From: Angustibacter sp049994355
GTDB taxonomy: Bacteria > Actinomycetota > Actinomycetes > Actinomycetales > Angustibacteraceae
Direction: 5' to 3'
DNA: 64,000 nucleotides
NCBI RefSeq assembly: GCF_049994355.1
Contig: NZ_CP188257.1
Coordinates: 1,116,001 to 1,180,000, forward strand
This document shows positions 7,008 through 14,908 of the stretch, piece after piece. Numbering within the stretch: the stretch's first letter is position 1; each line of letters starts with the position of its first letter. The notes under the pieces were generated by a model. The model saw nothing but the letters and a program-made list of their open reading frames with translations. It ran no database searches and was not told the origin of the DNA. The position numbers and the translations under genes were made by a program.

Positions 7008-9065
7008 ATGTCCACTCCTGCACCTGCGTTGCCCCGCAACGCAACCCCGGTGCCCGACGTCCGAGCCCACGAGCCGCCAGGAACGAGACGCTCGCCCGGG
7101 CGGCTGTGGCGCGGACGCCCCGATGACCCTGCCTGGGTCCGGCCCGGCCTGCTCGCCCTGCTGGCCGCTACCGCCGTTCTGTATCTGTGGCACCTCGGTG
7201 ACTCAGGTTGGGCCAACTCCTTCTACTCCGCTGCGGCGCAGGCTGGTTCGCAGTCCTGGAAGGCGATGTTCTTCGGCGCCTCGGACGCGGCGGGCTCGAT
7301 CACGGTGGACAAGACGCCGATGTCGTTGTGGGTGATGGCTGCGTCCGTGCGGGTGTTCGGGCTCAGCTCGTGGAGCATCCTGGTGCCGCAGGCTCTGATG
7401 GGGGTCGCCGCTGTCGGCCTGCTCTACGCCACCGTGCGGCGGGCGTTCTCGCCGGCCGCCGGACTGATCGCCGGCCTGGTGATGGCTACGACACCCGTTG
7501 CGGCGCTGATGTTCCGGTTCAACAACCCGGACGCGCTGCTGGTGCTGCTGCTGGTCGGTGCCGCGTACGCGACGCTGCGAGCGATCGAGCGCGCCGGCAC
7601 CGGCTGGATCGTCTTCGCCGCAGTCCTGGTCGGCTGCGGTTTCATGACGAAGATGCTGCAGGCGCTGCTGGTGGTACCGGTGCTGGTCGGCGTCTATCTG
7701 GTGTGTGCTCCGACGACGCTGCGCAGGCGCATCGTCAACCTGCTGTGGGCCGGACTCGCGCTGGTGGTCGCCAGCGGCTGGTGGGTCGCGATCGTCACCC
7801 TGGTGCCGGCCGGCGCCCGGCCGTACATCGGCGGGTCGCAGAACAACAGCATTCTCGAGCTCGCCCTGGGCTACAACGGGCTGGGCCGGTTGAGCGGCAA
7901 CGAGACCGGCAGCGTGGGCGGCGGCAACACCGGCGCCAACGGCGGCGGCAACTGGGGCGCAACGGGTCTGACCCGGCTGCTGAGCGGTGAGAACGCCGGG
8001 CAGGCCGGCTGGCTGATCCCGACCGCGCTGGTGCTGCTCGTGGTGGGTCTGTTGCTTCGCGGGCGGGCGCCGCGCACGGACCGCCAGCGCGCCGCGTTCC
8101 TGGTCTGGGGCGGTTGGCTGCTGGTCACCGGGCTGACGTTCAGCCTGATGCAGGGGATCTTCCACGTCTACTACACCGTCGCGCTGGCGCCGGCTATCGG
8201 TGCGCTGGTGGGGATGGGCGCCGTCGCCCTCTGGCGGGCTCGGGGGGTGGTCTGGTCGGTGGTGCTCGGTGCCGTCGTCGCCGTCACAGCAGCCTGGTCA
8301 TGGTCGCTGCTGGGCGACGCCAGCGGTTGGCACCCGTGGCTGCGCTGGGTCGTCCTGGTGCTCGGTCTTGTTGCCGGTGTCGTGCTGATGGCCCGGGAGT
8401 GGTTGTCCAGCCAGGTGTGCAGCGCTGCCGCCGTGGTGGCGCTGGTCGCGGTACTGCTCGGGCCGGTGGCCTGGACGGTGAACACGGTCGCCACCCCGCA
8501 CGCCGGGTCGATCGTCACCGCAGGCCCTGCCGTTCAGGACGCAGGTCTCGGCGGCGGACCCGGCGGCGGACCCGGTGGTGCACCCGGTCGCGCTGGTGGT
8601 CCCGGCGGTGGCTTCCCCGGCGGCACGGGCGCCACGGGCGGTACTGCCGCTCCGACCGGCGGCGGCGGTGGCATGGGCGGACTGCTGAACGCCAGCGCTC
8701 CGAGCGCCGAGGTGGTCACCGCGTTGCAGCAGAACGCGTCGTCCTACAGCTGGGCCGCCGCGGCCGTCGGGTCGCAGACGGCGGCGGGCCTGCAGCTCGG
8801 CGCCGAGGTCCCGGTGATGGCGATCGGCGGCTTCAACGGCAGCGACCCGTCGCCGACGCTGGCCCAGTTCCAGCAGTACGTCGCCGAGGGCAGGGTGCAC
8901 TACTTCGTGGGCAGCGGCTCCAGCCGGGGCGGCGGCCTCGGCGGCGCCGGCTCCAGCACCGGCGGGAGCTCGGCGTCGTCCGAGATCGCGGCCTGGGTGG
9001 CGGCGAACTTCACCGCCACCACGGTCGGCGGCGTGACGCTCTACGACCTGACCGCCACCGGTTGA
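7008..9065 (+). CDS. GT39/ArnT-like membrane glycosyltransferase
   Basis: A 685-residue integral membrane protein of the GT39 (protein mannosyltransferase/ArnT-like) superfamily that takes sugars from polyprenyl phosphate on the outer membrane face. It has about 11 hydrophobic helices. The first loop carries the motif around DSGWANSFYSAAAQA, whose acidic residue is catalytic in this clan, and VDKTPMSLW. After residue about 510 comes a glycine-rich linker and an extracytoplasmic domain of about 125 residues (ASSYSWAAAAVG...AIGGFNGSDPSPT) that is typical of actinobacterial members. ATG at 7008 has GGAGG upstream. It is transcribed divergently from the ApbE/GT2 pair. The substrate is unknown. 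Confidence 0.88.
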   Translation: MSTPAPALPRNATPVPDVRAHEPPGTRRSPGRLWRGRPDDPAWVRPGLLALLAATAVLYLWHLGDSGWANSFYSAAAQAGSQSWKAMFFGASDAAGSITVDKTPMSLWVMAASVRVFGLSSWSILVPQALMGVAAVGLLYATVRRAFSPAAGLIAGLVMATTPVAALMFRFNNPDALLVLLLVGAAYATLRAIERAGTGWIVFAAVLVGCGFMTKMLQALLVVPVLVGVYLVCAPTTLRRRIVNLLWAGLALVVASGWWVAIVTLVPAGARPYIGGSQNNSILELALGYNGLGRLSGNETGSVGGGNTGANGGGNWGATGLTRLLSGENAGQAGWLIPTALVLLVVGLLLRGRAPRTDRQRAAFLVWGGWLLVTGLTFSLMQGIFHVYYTVALAPAIGALVGMGAVALWRARGVVWSVVLGAVVAVTAAWSWSLLGDASGWHPWLRWVVLVLGLVAGVVLMAREWLSSQVCSAAAVVALVAVLLGPVAWTVNTVATPHAGSIVTAGPAVQDAGLGGGPGGGPGGAPGRAGGPGGGFPGGTGATGGTAAPTGGGGGMGGLLNASAPSAEVVTALQQNASSYSWAAAAVGSQTAAGLQLGAEVPVMAIGGFNGSDPSPTLAQFQQYVAEGRVHYFVGSGSSRGGGLGGAGSSTGGSSASSEIAAWVAANFTATTVGGVTLYDLTATG

Positions 9066-9071
9066 TCAACA

Positions 9072-9117
9072 GTCACAGACGGGGCACTGCGAACGTCCGC
9101 AGTGCCCCGTCTGTGAC
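9072..9117. terminator. Strong bidirectional hairpin terminator
   Basis: A perfect 20-bp inverted repeat (9072-9091 and 9098-9117) with a 6-base loop lies between the convergent GT39 and FAD oxidoreductase genes, starting 7 bp after one stop and ending 3 bp before the other. It should terminate transcription from both sides. The GT39 stop codon itself sits in the 10-bp palindrome GTTGATCAAC (9061-9070). Confidence 0.85.
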
Positions 9118-9120
9118 GGG

Positions 9121-10587
9121 TCAGGGGAGAGCGCGGACCAGGTCGAGCGGGTCGCGCCGGTCGCCGAACACCTGCCGCAGCGCACGCGAGGCGGCGTGCA
9201 GCCCGGCCATCCCGTGCACCGCCGGCCCCGGCGGCGTCGACGCCGAGCACAGGTAGGTGCCCGCCAGCGGCGTCCGGTACGGGTCCCAGCGCGGCGCCGG
9301 CCGCATCACCATCTGCCACGGCGTCGGGGCACCGGAGGCGATGTCACCCCCGACGTAGTTCGCGTTGTGGTCGGCCTCCTGCGCCGCGGTCATCACCGAG
9401 CGGTGCAGGACGACGTCCCGGAAGCCCGGCGCGAAGCGCTCGACCTGGGCGGTGACCTGCTCGCCGAGGTCACGCGTCGAGCCGTTCGGCACATGCGCGT
9501 ACGTCCACAGCGTGTGCTGCCCGGACGGCGCTCGCCCGGCGTCCACCACGCCCGGTTGGGAGGCCAGCACGAACGGTCGCTCGGGGTGCCGGCCGGCGTG
9601 CACGTCGGCCTCGGTGGCGGCCATCTCGGCCCGGGCGCCGCCCAGATGCAGGGTGCCGGCGAGCTCGACGCCGGCTGCGGCCCACGGGACCGGGGCGCTG
9701 AGCGCGAAGTCCACCTTGCAGACCCCACCGCCGTACCGGAACCGGCGCAGCCACCCCTCGTACGACGCGGGCAGTGAGCCACGGGCCAGCTCGAGCAGCC
9801 CGCGAGGACTGACGTCGAGCAGCACCGCCCGGGCCGGCGGCAGCTCGGCCAGCGACGCCACCGGCGTGCCGGTGCGAATCCGTCCGCCGCCCGCGACGAC
9901 TGCAGCTGCCAGCGCGTCCACGATGGACTGGCTGCCGCCGCGCGGGATCGGCCAGCCCACGCCGTGGGCGAGCGAGGCCAGCAGCAGACCGGCGCCGGCC
10001 GGGGCCAGCCGGCGCGGCGGCGAGATGGCGTGCGCGCTCACCCCGGTCAGCAGCGCGGGAGCGAACTCGCCGGTGAAGCGACGGTTCCAGGCGGGCGAGC
10101 CCTGCTCGAGGATGCGGGTGCCGAGCCGCAACAGGGTGCCCAGGTGCAGCGGCGGCCGCCGGAAGTCGGACAGCAGCAGCTCGACCACCTCCTGCCAGCG
10201 CTCGGCGAGCGGCTGCAGCAGCGAGCGCCAGGCCGCGCCGTCCGCGCCGAGGCCGTCCACCGTGCGGTCCAGGTCCCGCCAGGCCAGGGCCGCGACCTCG
10301 CCGTCCAGCGGCTGCGCGTAGGCGACCTCGGGCTGCAGCATCTCGACGCCGTGGCCGGCCAGGTCGAAGGCCTGGAAGAAGGGCGAGGCCACACCCATCG
10401 GGTGCACCGCCGAGCAGACGTCGTGCCGGAAGCCGGGGAGCGTGAGCTCGCTGGTTCGCGCGCCGCCGCCGATGGTCGGCGCCGCCTCGATGACCTCGAC
10501 CTGCAGTCCGGCCGCGACCAGGACGACGGCAGCGGCCAACCCGTTGGGACCCGCGCCGACCACGACGGCGTCGAGCGGCTCGTCCAC
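9121..10587 (-). CDS. Phytoene-dehydrogenase-like FAD oxidoreductase
   Basis: A 488-residue NAD(P)/FAD-dependent oxidoreductase of the CrtI/COG1233 superfamily. The N-terminal dinucleotide-binding motif is VVVGAGPNGLAAAV, followed by EAAPTIGGGARTSE, and the C-terminal FAD-contact segment is STPPGPAVHGMAG. The protein has no membrane segment or signal. No carotenoid biosynthesis genes are adjacent, so the substrate is not predictable. GTG at 10587 is chosen because GGAGGA lies just upstream and the dinucleotide fold begins eight residues in. It may share regulation with the HTH gene on the same strand 65 bp upstream. Confidence 0.85.
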   Translation of the reverse strand: MDEPLDAVVVGAGPNGLAAAVVLVAAGLQVEVIEAAPTIGGGARTSELTLPGFRHDVCSAVHPMGVASPFFQAFDLAGHGVEMLQPEVAYAQPLDGEVAALAWRDLDRTVDGLGADGAAWRSLLQPLAERWQEVVELLLSDFRRPPLHLGTLLRLGTRILEQGSPAWNRRFTGEFAPALLTGVSAHAISPPRRLAPAGAGLLLASLAHGVGWPIPRGGSQSIVDALAAAVVAGGGRIRTGTPVASLAELPPARAVLLDVSPRGLLELARGSLPASYEGWLRRFRYGGGVCKVDFALSAPVPWAAAGVELAGTLHLGGARAEMAATEADVHAGRHPERPFVLASQPGVVDAGRAPSGQHTLWTYAHVPNGSTRDLGEQVTAQVERFAPGFRDVVLHRSVMTAAQEADHNANYVGGDIASGAPTPWQMVMRPAPRWDPYRTPLAGTYLCSASTPPGPAVHGMAGLHAASRALRQVFGDRRDPLDLVRALP

Positions 10588-10652
10588 CGGGTCCTCCCTC
10601 GTGCGCCTGGCGGCCGGTGCGCCGCGTCGTCGCGAGCATAGGCGGGCCGGAC

Positions 10653-11348
10653 TCAGCCGGGCAGCGGCGCCTGCCCGACTACGACGCAGCATCGACCGGG
10701 CGCAGGGTCCAGCCGGGGCCTGGCGTTCTCACAGCCCAGCCCGTCGACGACGCCGTCCAGCAGCGCGAGGTTCATCCCGCAGACGAGGTCGCGGTGCTCG
10801 TCCACCAGTGCGTCGAAAGGGCAGTTGCTCAGCTCGACGTCGTCGCCGACCCGGCGCGGTTCGTAGCCGTGCTCGTGCACGGCCGCGCTGACCCGGTCCA
10901 GCTCGTCCGTCCCGGTGGCCGACGACTGCGCGCCGAGCCGTTGGCCGGTCCGCTGCGCGACGTCCCGCACGCAGTCCAGCACGGGCAGGTCGCGGGCGGC
11001 CGCGGTCGAGACGGCGCTGGCCAGCAGCTGGCCGGCCAGCTCGTAGCGACGCCGGGGCAGGGACAGCTCGACCTGCCCGGCCGAGCGCCGGTAGAGCTTG
11101 GACGGTCGTCCGGCACCCGGCCCGGTGCGCCCGGACAGCCGCCGGAACTCGGTGGCCAGCAGTCCCTCCTCGACCAGCTTGTCGAGGTGGAACTTGGCGG
11201 TGTGGCCCGGGACCCCGGTCGCGTCGGCGGCCTCGACCCGGCCGACGGCGTCCGGGGCGCTCGCGACGTACTCGTACAGGGCACGGCGCACCGGCTCGGC
11301 GAGCAGGCTGACCCGGTTCACCTGGGTCTCGAAGTCCTGGTCGGACAC
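10653..11348 (-). CDS. HTH transcriptional regulator (ArsR-like, COG2345 type)
   Basis: A 231-residue regulator with an N-terminal winged helix (VSLLAEPVRRALYEYV, then VPGHTAKFHLDKLVEEGLL) and a beta-wing (GRPSKLYRR). The C-terminal ligand-type domain contains a short cysteine set (SNCPFDALVDEHRDLVCGMN and GLGCENARPR). This architecture is found in SufR/COG2345-type regulators, where cysteines can hold an Fe-S cluster; that role is inferred here. GTG at 11348 has AGAGAGG upstream. It is divergent from the DoxX-folE-reductase operon and is its likely regulator. Confidence 0.83.
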   Translation of the reverse strand: MSDQDFETQVNRVSLLAEPVRRALYEYVASAPDAVGRVEAADATGVPGHTAKFHLDKLVEEGLLATEFRRLSGRTGPGAGRPSKLYRRSAGQVELSLPRRRYELAGQLLASAVSTAAARDLPVLDCVRDVAQRTGQRLGAQSSATGTDELDRVSAAVHEHGYEPRRVGDDVELSNCPFDALVDEHRDLVCGMNLALLDGVVDGLGCENARPRLDPAPGRCCVVVGQAPLPG

Positions 11349-11360
11349 GGTCGACCTCTC

Positions 11361-11422
11361 TAACGGAGATGGCAGTTGACGAAAGAGTGCTTGGGCCCTA
11401 ACGTCCACCATAGTCTCCTTTA
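11361..11422 (+). promoter_or_regulatory. Divergent promoter region with paired operator half-sites
   Basis: On the + strand TTGACG (11376-11381) and TAACGT (11399-11404) are spaced by 17 bp, a good sigma-70 promoter for the DoxX operon. TAACGGAGAT (11361-11370) and TAGTCTCCTTTA (11411-11422) are inverted near-copies (TAA[A/C]GGAGA) flanking this promoter. They are candidate binding sites for the divergent HTH regulator. Function is inferred from position. Confidence 0.6.
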
Positions 11423-11450
11423 CAAGCGACGTCACCACCTGGAGGAACCC

Positions 11451-11891
11451 GTGGACACCAACCGCACCGCCCCCGCCCGACCGCTCGTGCTCGACGACGA
11501 CGACCTCGCCTCCAACCCCAGCCGTCAGGCGTTCATGCTGCTGCGGACCCTCTTCACGGTCGCGCCCATCCTGTTCGGCCTGGACAAGTTCACGAACCTG
11601 CTCACCGACTGGACCCAGTACCTGGCTCCGTGGATCAACGACCTGGTGCCCGGAACCGCCCAGCAGGCGATGTACGCCGTCGGGATCATCGAGGTGGTCG
11701 CCGGAATCACCGTCGCCCTCGCACCGAGGTTCGGCGCCTACCTGGTGGCCGCGTGGCTGGCCGGGATCATCGTCAACCTGATCAGCCTCGGCTACTACGG
11801 CGACGTGGCCCTGCGGGACTTCGGCCTGCTCGTCAGCGCGCTCGCGCTGGCCCGGCTGGCGGCCGCCCACCGTGGGCCCAGCCGGCGATGA
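11451..11891 (+). CDS. DoxX-family membrane protein
   Basis: A 146-residue protein with four hydrophobic helices (about 23-42, 63-85, 89-107 and 113-135) and the FGLDKFTNLL segment typical of DoxX proteins. In actinobacteria DoxX-like proteins are linked to membrane redox stress complexes, but the biochemical role is not established. GTG at 11451 has GGAGG six to ten bases upstream. It is the first gene of a three-gene operon and overlaps folE by 4 bp. Confidence 0.85.
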   Translation: MDTNRTAPARPLVLDDDDLASNPSRQAFMLLRTLFTVAPILFGLDKFTNLLTDWTQYLAPWINDLVPGTAQQAMYAVGIIEVVAGITVALAPRFGAYLVAAWLAGIIVNLISLGYYGDVALRDFGLLVSALALARLAAAHRGPSRR

Positions 11892-12523
11892 CTGCCCAGC
11901 CGACCCCGCTGGTCCGGCGCCATCCGGTCGACCCCGGCCCGCCGGTGGCTGACGTCGCAGCCGCCCGCCGCGCGGCCCACGACCTGCTGGTCTCGCTCGG
12001 GCTGCCGGTCGACAGCCCGGCCATGGCCGACACCCCGCGCCGCATGGTGGGTGCCTACCTCGAGATGCTCACGCCGCGTTCCTTCGACCTGACCACGTTC
12101 GACAACGACGAGGGCTACGACGAGCTGGTGCTCGCTCGCGGCATCCCGGTACAGGCGCTGTGCGAGCACCACCTGCTGCCGTTCGTGGGCGTGGCGCACG
12201 TCGGCTACCTTCCGCGCGACCGGATCCTCGGCCTGTCCAAGCTGGCCCGGGTGGTCGAGCTGTTCGCCCGCCGGCCGCAGGTGCAGGAGCGGCTCACCAA
12301 GCAGGTCGCCGACTGGCTGGACGACCAGCTCAGCCCACGCGGGGTGGGCGTGGTGATCGAGGCCGAGCACAGCTGCATGACCTTGCGCGGGGTGCGGGCG
12401 GCGGACACCAGCACGATCACCTCGACGCTGCTCGGTACCCTGCGCGAGGACCCTCGGTCACGGGCGGAGTTCCTCGCCCTGACGACCGGCGCACCTCGCT
12501 ACCCCGGAGGACCACATGCCTGA
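11888..12523 (+). CDS. folE: GTP cyclohydrolase I
   Basis: FolE opens the GTP ring to make 7,8-dihydroneopterin triphosphate, the first step to tetrahydrofolate and biopterin-type cofactors. The 211-residue product has the zinc site in LCEHHLLPF (Cys and His) and the third ligand in EAEHSCMTLRGV, plus GLSKLARVVELFARRPQVQE. All catalytic residues appear intact. Its placement between a DoxX protein and a ferredoxin-type reductase, rather than in the folate operon, suggests a second, regulated copy or a dedicated pterin role. That cannot be decided from this window. Confidence 0.95.
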   Translation: MTAQPTPLVRRHPVDPGPPVADVAAARRAAHDLLVSLGLPVDSPAMADTPRRMVGAYLEMLTPRSFDLTTFDNDEGYDELVLARGIPVQALCEHHLLPFVGVAHVGYLPRDRILGLSKLARVVELFARRPQVQERLTKQVADWLDDQLSPRGVGVVIEAEHSCMTLRGVRAADTSTITSTLLGTLREDPRSRAEFLALTTGAPRYPGGPHA

Positions 12524-13736
12524 GCAGCAACCGATCGTCGTCGTCGGAGGTGGGCTGGCCGGCGGCAAGACCGTGGAACAGCTGCGCGAGAAGGGCTACG
12601 CAGGCCCGCTCGTGCTGTTCTCCACCGAGCCGCACCTGCCCTACGAGCGACCGCCGTTGTCCAAGGGCTACCTGATGGGTGAGTCCGAGCGGGACGAGGT
12701 GTTCGTGCACGACGCGGTCTGGTACGACGAGCACGACGTCGAGCTGGCGCTGAGTGAACAAGTGGCCTCGGTGGACCTCGCGGCGCACCAGGTGCGCACC
12801 ACCTCAGGACGCGTGCAGGGCTACTCGAACCTGGTGCTGGCCACCGGGTCCGAGCCACGTCGGCTCAACCTGACCGACCTGGACGCCGCGCACGTTGCGC
12901 GGGTGCTCACGCTGCGCACGCTGGACGAGAGCGAGAGCCTGCGCGAGTGGTTGCGGCCAGGCGTCCGGCTGGTCGTGGTCGGCGGCGGCTGGATCGGCCT
13001 GGAGGTCGCCTCCGCGGCCCGCAAGGCCGGTGCGGAGGTCACTGTGCTCGAGCTGGATCCCCTTCCGCTGCAACGTGTCCTGGGCGCACAGGTGGCCGAG
13101 GCGTTCGCGGCCAAGCACCGCCGCGAGGGGGTCGACCTGCGGACCGAGGTCACGGTGGCCGGCGTGGTCGCGGACGGCGAGGGGCTGCGGGTCGACCTGG
13201 ACGGGGGTGACGCGGTGGGCGCGGACGTCGTGTTGGTCGGCATCGGCATCAGCCCGCGCACCGAGCTGGCCGAGGCGGCCGGCCTGGACGTCGACAACGG
13301 TGTCGTCGTGGACGGCCGGCTGCGTACTTCGGACCCGGACGTGTTCGCGGTCGGCGACGTGGCCAACGCGCCCTACCCGCGGCTGGGACGACGGCTGCGC
13401 GTCGAGCACTGGGCGGCTGCGCTGAACCAGCCAGAGGTCGTGGCCGGCGTGATCGCCGGCGGTGACGCGACGTGGGACCTGCTGCCCTACTTCTTCACCG
13501 ACCAGTATGACTGGGGCATGGAGTACCACGGGTTCGCCGACCCGAGGAGCCAGCGGGTCGTCGTCCGGGGCGACCTGGCCGGCGGCGAGTTCGTCGCCGC
13601 CTGGCTGGACGACGAGGGCGCGGTCACCGCGGCCATGCACGTCAACCAGTGGGACGACGGCGACGCGGTCAAGGAGCTGGTCGGCACGACCCTGGACGCC
13701 GAGCGGTTCACCGACACCGGCACCCCGCTCGGCTGA
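12516..13736 (+). CDS. FAD-dependent ferredoxin/rubredoxin-type reductase
   Basis: A 406-residue pyridine nucleotide-disulfide family flavoprotein without the redox disulfide, like the reductases of Rieske oxygenases and cytochrome P450 systems. It shows an FAD fold (IVVVGGGLAGGKTVEQL), the NAD(P) fold (LVVVGGGWIGLEVASAARKAG) and the second FAD contact (VFAVGDVAN). The C-terminal reductase domain ends the protein. It overlaps folE by 8 bp and is the last gene of the operon. No ferredoxin or oxygenase partner is adjacent. Confidence 0.88.
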   Translation: MPEQQPIVVVGGGLAGGKTVEQLREKGYAGPLVLFSTEPHLPYERPPLSKGYLMGESERDEVFVHDAVWYDEHDVELALSEQVASVDLAAHQVRTTSGRVQGYSNLVLATGSEPRRLNLTDLDAAHVARVLTLRTLDESESLREWLRPGVRLVVVGGGWIGLEVASAARKAGAEVTVLELDPLPLQRVLGAQVAEAFAAKHRREGVDLRTEVTVAGVVADGEGLRVDLDGGDAVGADVVLVGIGISPRTELAEAAGLDVDNGVVVDGRLRTSDPDVFAVGDVANAPYPRLGRRLRVEHWAAALNQPEVVAGVIAGGDATWDLLPYFFTDQYDWGMEYHGFADPRSQRVVVRGDLAGGEFVAAWLDDEGAVTAAMHVNQWDDGDAVKELVGTTLDAERFTDTGTPLG

Positions 13737-13752
13737 GCGGGTCGGCGTCGTC

Positions 13753-14640
13753 CTACAAGGGTGCGGCGCCGACGTCCTGGATCTCCCCGCGCACGGCGTA
13801 CAGCTCGGGGAAGAACGTCAGCTCCAGCGCGCGGCGCAGGAACGGCACCCCCGACGAGCCACCCGTGCCCTGCTTGGAGCCGATGATCCGCTCGACGGTC
13901 TTCAGGTGCCGGAACCGCCAGAGCTGGAAGTTGTCCTCCAGGTCAATGAGTTCCTCGCACGCCTCGTACGCCATCCAGTGCTCGCGCGAGCGCTCGTAGA
14001 TCGTGGTGAACGTCGGCACCAGGTCGGGGTTGAACCGGTAGGGCTTTGTCCAGTCCCGGTCGAGCAGCTCGGGCGGAACCGGGTGGCCCATCCGGTGCAG
14101 ATACGCGAGGAACTCGTCGTACAGGCTGCGCTCGTGCAACAGCTCGCGCAGCATCTGCTGGGCCTGCGGGTGGTGGTCGAAGACGTCGACCATGTCCTTG
14201 TTCTTGTTGCCGAGGATGAACTCGACCGCCCGGTACTGCCAGGACTGGAAGCCGGAGGACGACGCCAGGAAGCTTCGGAACTCGGCGTATTCGCTCGGGG
14301 TCAGGGTGGCCAGCACCGACCACTGTTCGGTCAGGGTGGTCTGGATGTGCTTGACCCGGGCCAGCCCCTTGAGGGCGGGCCGCAGGTCGTCCACGCGCAG
14401 CAGCTGCCGGACGGCGCGCAGCTCGTGCAGCATCAGCTTCAGCCACAGCTCGGACGTCTGGTGCTGGATGATGAACAGCAGCTCGTCGTGCCGCTGCGGC
14501 ACGCTCAACGGGTGCTGGGCGGACAGCACCTGATCCAGGTGCAGGTAGTCGCCGTAGGACATTGCGGCGCGGAAGTCGCGCTGGACGCCCGGCTCGAGCT
14601 GGCGCTGGGCGGACGTCGGAGGTTGGGGCTCGTCGGGCAT
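13753..14640 (-). CDS. kynA: Tryptophan 2,3-dioxygenase
   Basis: Heme enzyme that oxidises L-tryptophan to N-formylkynurenine, the first step of the kynurenine pathway. The 295-residue protein carries the family core: MSYGDYLHLDQVL, DELLFIIQHQTSELWLKL (distal pocket), FRSFLASSSGFQSWQYR (substrate-binding) and LWRFRHLKTVERIIGSKQGTGGSSG (proximal His and conserved glycine loop). It is all-helical and of normal length. It stands alone with no kynureninase or formamidase gene in the window, and is separated from the convergent reductase gene by only 16 bp. Confidence 0.96.
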   Translation of the reverse strand: MPDEPQPPTSAQRQLEPGVQRDFRAAMSYGDYLHLDQVLSAQHPLSVPQRHDELLFIIQHQTSELWLKLMLHELRAVRQLLRVDDLRPALKGLARVKHIQTTLTEQWSVLATLTPSEYAEFRSFLASSSGFQSWQYRAVEFILGNKNKDMVDVFDHHPQAQQMLRELLHERSLYDEFLAYLHRMGHPVPPELLDRDWTKPYRFNPDLVPTFTTIYERSREHWMAYEACEELIDLEDNFQLWRFRHLKTVERIIGSKQGTGGSSGVPFLRRALELTFFPELYAVRGEIQDVGAAPL

Positions 14641-14701
14641 GCGCGCAGGCTATCGCCGCGCCTGGCCCCTGGCTCCCGCCCACCCGGCCGCGCACTCTCC
14701 C

Positions 14702-14763
14702 CACTTGTGGCGGGTTGTGGGGGTCTCAACCGCCGCTGAGACCCCCACAACCCGTCACAAGTG
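14702..14763. repeat. Dispersed palindromic element, copy 1
   Basis: A 27-bp inverted repeat (14702-14728 and 14737-14763) with one mismatch and an 8-base loop sits between the divergent kynA and NiCoT genes. The arm begins CACTTGTGGCGGGTTGTG and contains GTCTCA next to the loop. A related palindrome occurs at 61874-61932. A further fragment of the arm end, CCACAAGTG, is found at 14777-14785. Because the flanking genes diverge, it is not simply a terminator. Confidence 0.8.
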
Positions 14764-14871
14764 CAGAGACGAGGCGCCACAAGTGCGGGGGATCGGGCGC
14801 TCAGAAATGGGCACCCATCCGGGACCGCCCCGGCGGCGAACACTCGCCGTGGAGTATTTATCGCGACGCGG

Positions 14872-14901
14872 TTGCATTAAGCCCCTGGCTCTGGCTAGTT
14901 T
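14872..14901 (+). promoter_or_regulatory. Probable promoter of the NiCoT gene
   Basis: TTGCAT (14872-14877) and TAGTTT (14896-14901) are spaced by 18 bp, and the ATG at 14909 begins eight bases after the -10. No Shine-Dalgarno sequence is present, so a leaderless or near-leaderless transcript is likely. No cobalamin or NiCo riboswitch is recognisable in the short upstream region. Confidence 0.5.
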
Positions 14902-14908
14902 CGGTGCC

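Noticed and set aside
14764..14871. Cobalamin or NiCo riboswitch upstream of the NiCoT gene
   Set aside because: The leader is too short and lacks the B12-box or NiCo four-way junction features; a leaderless promoter explains the region.
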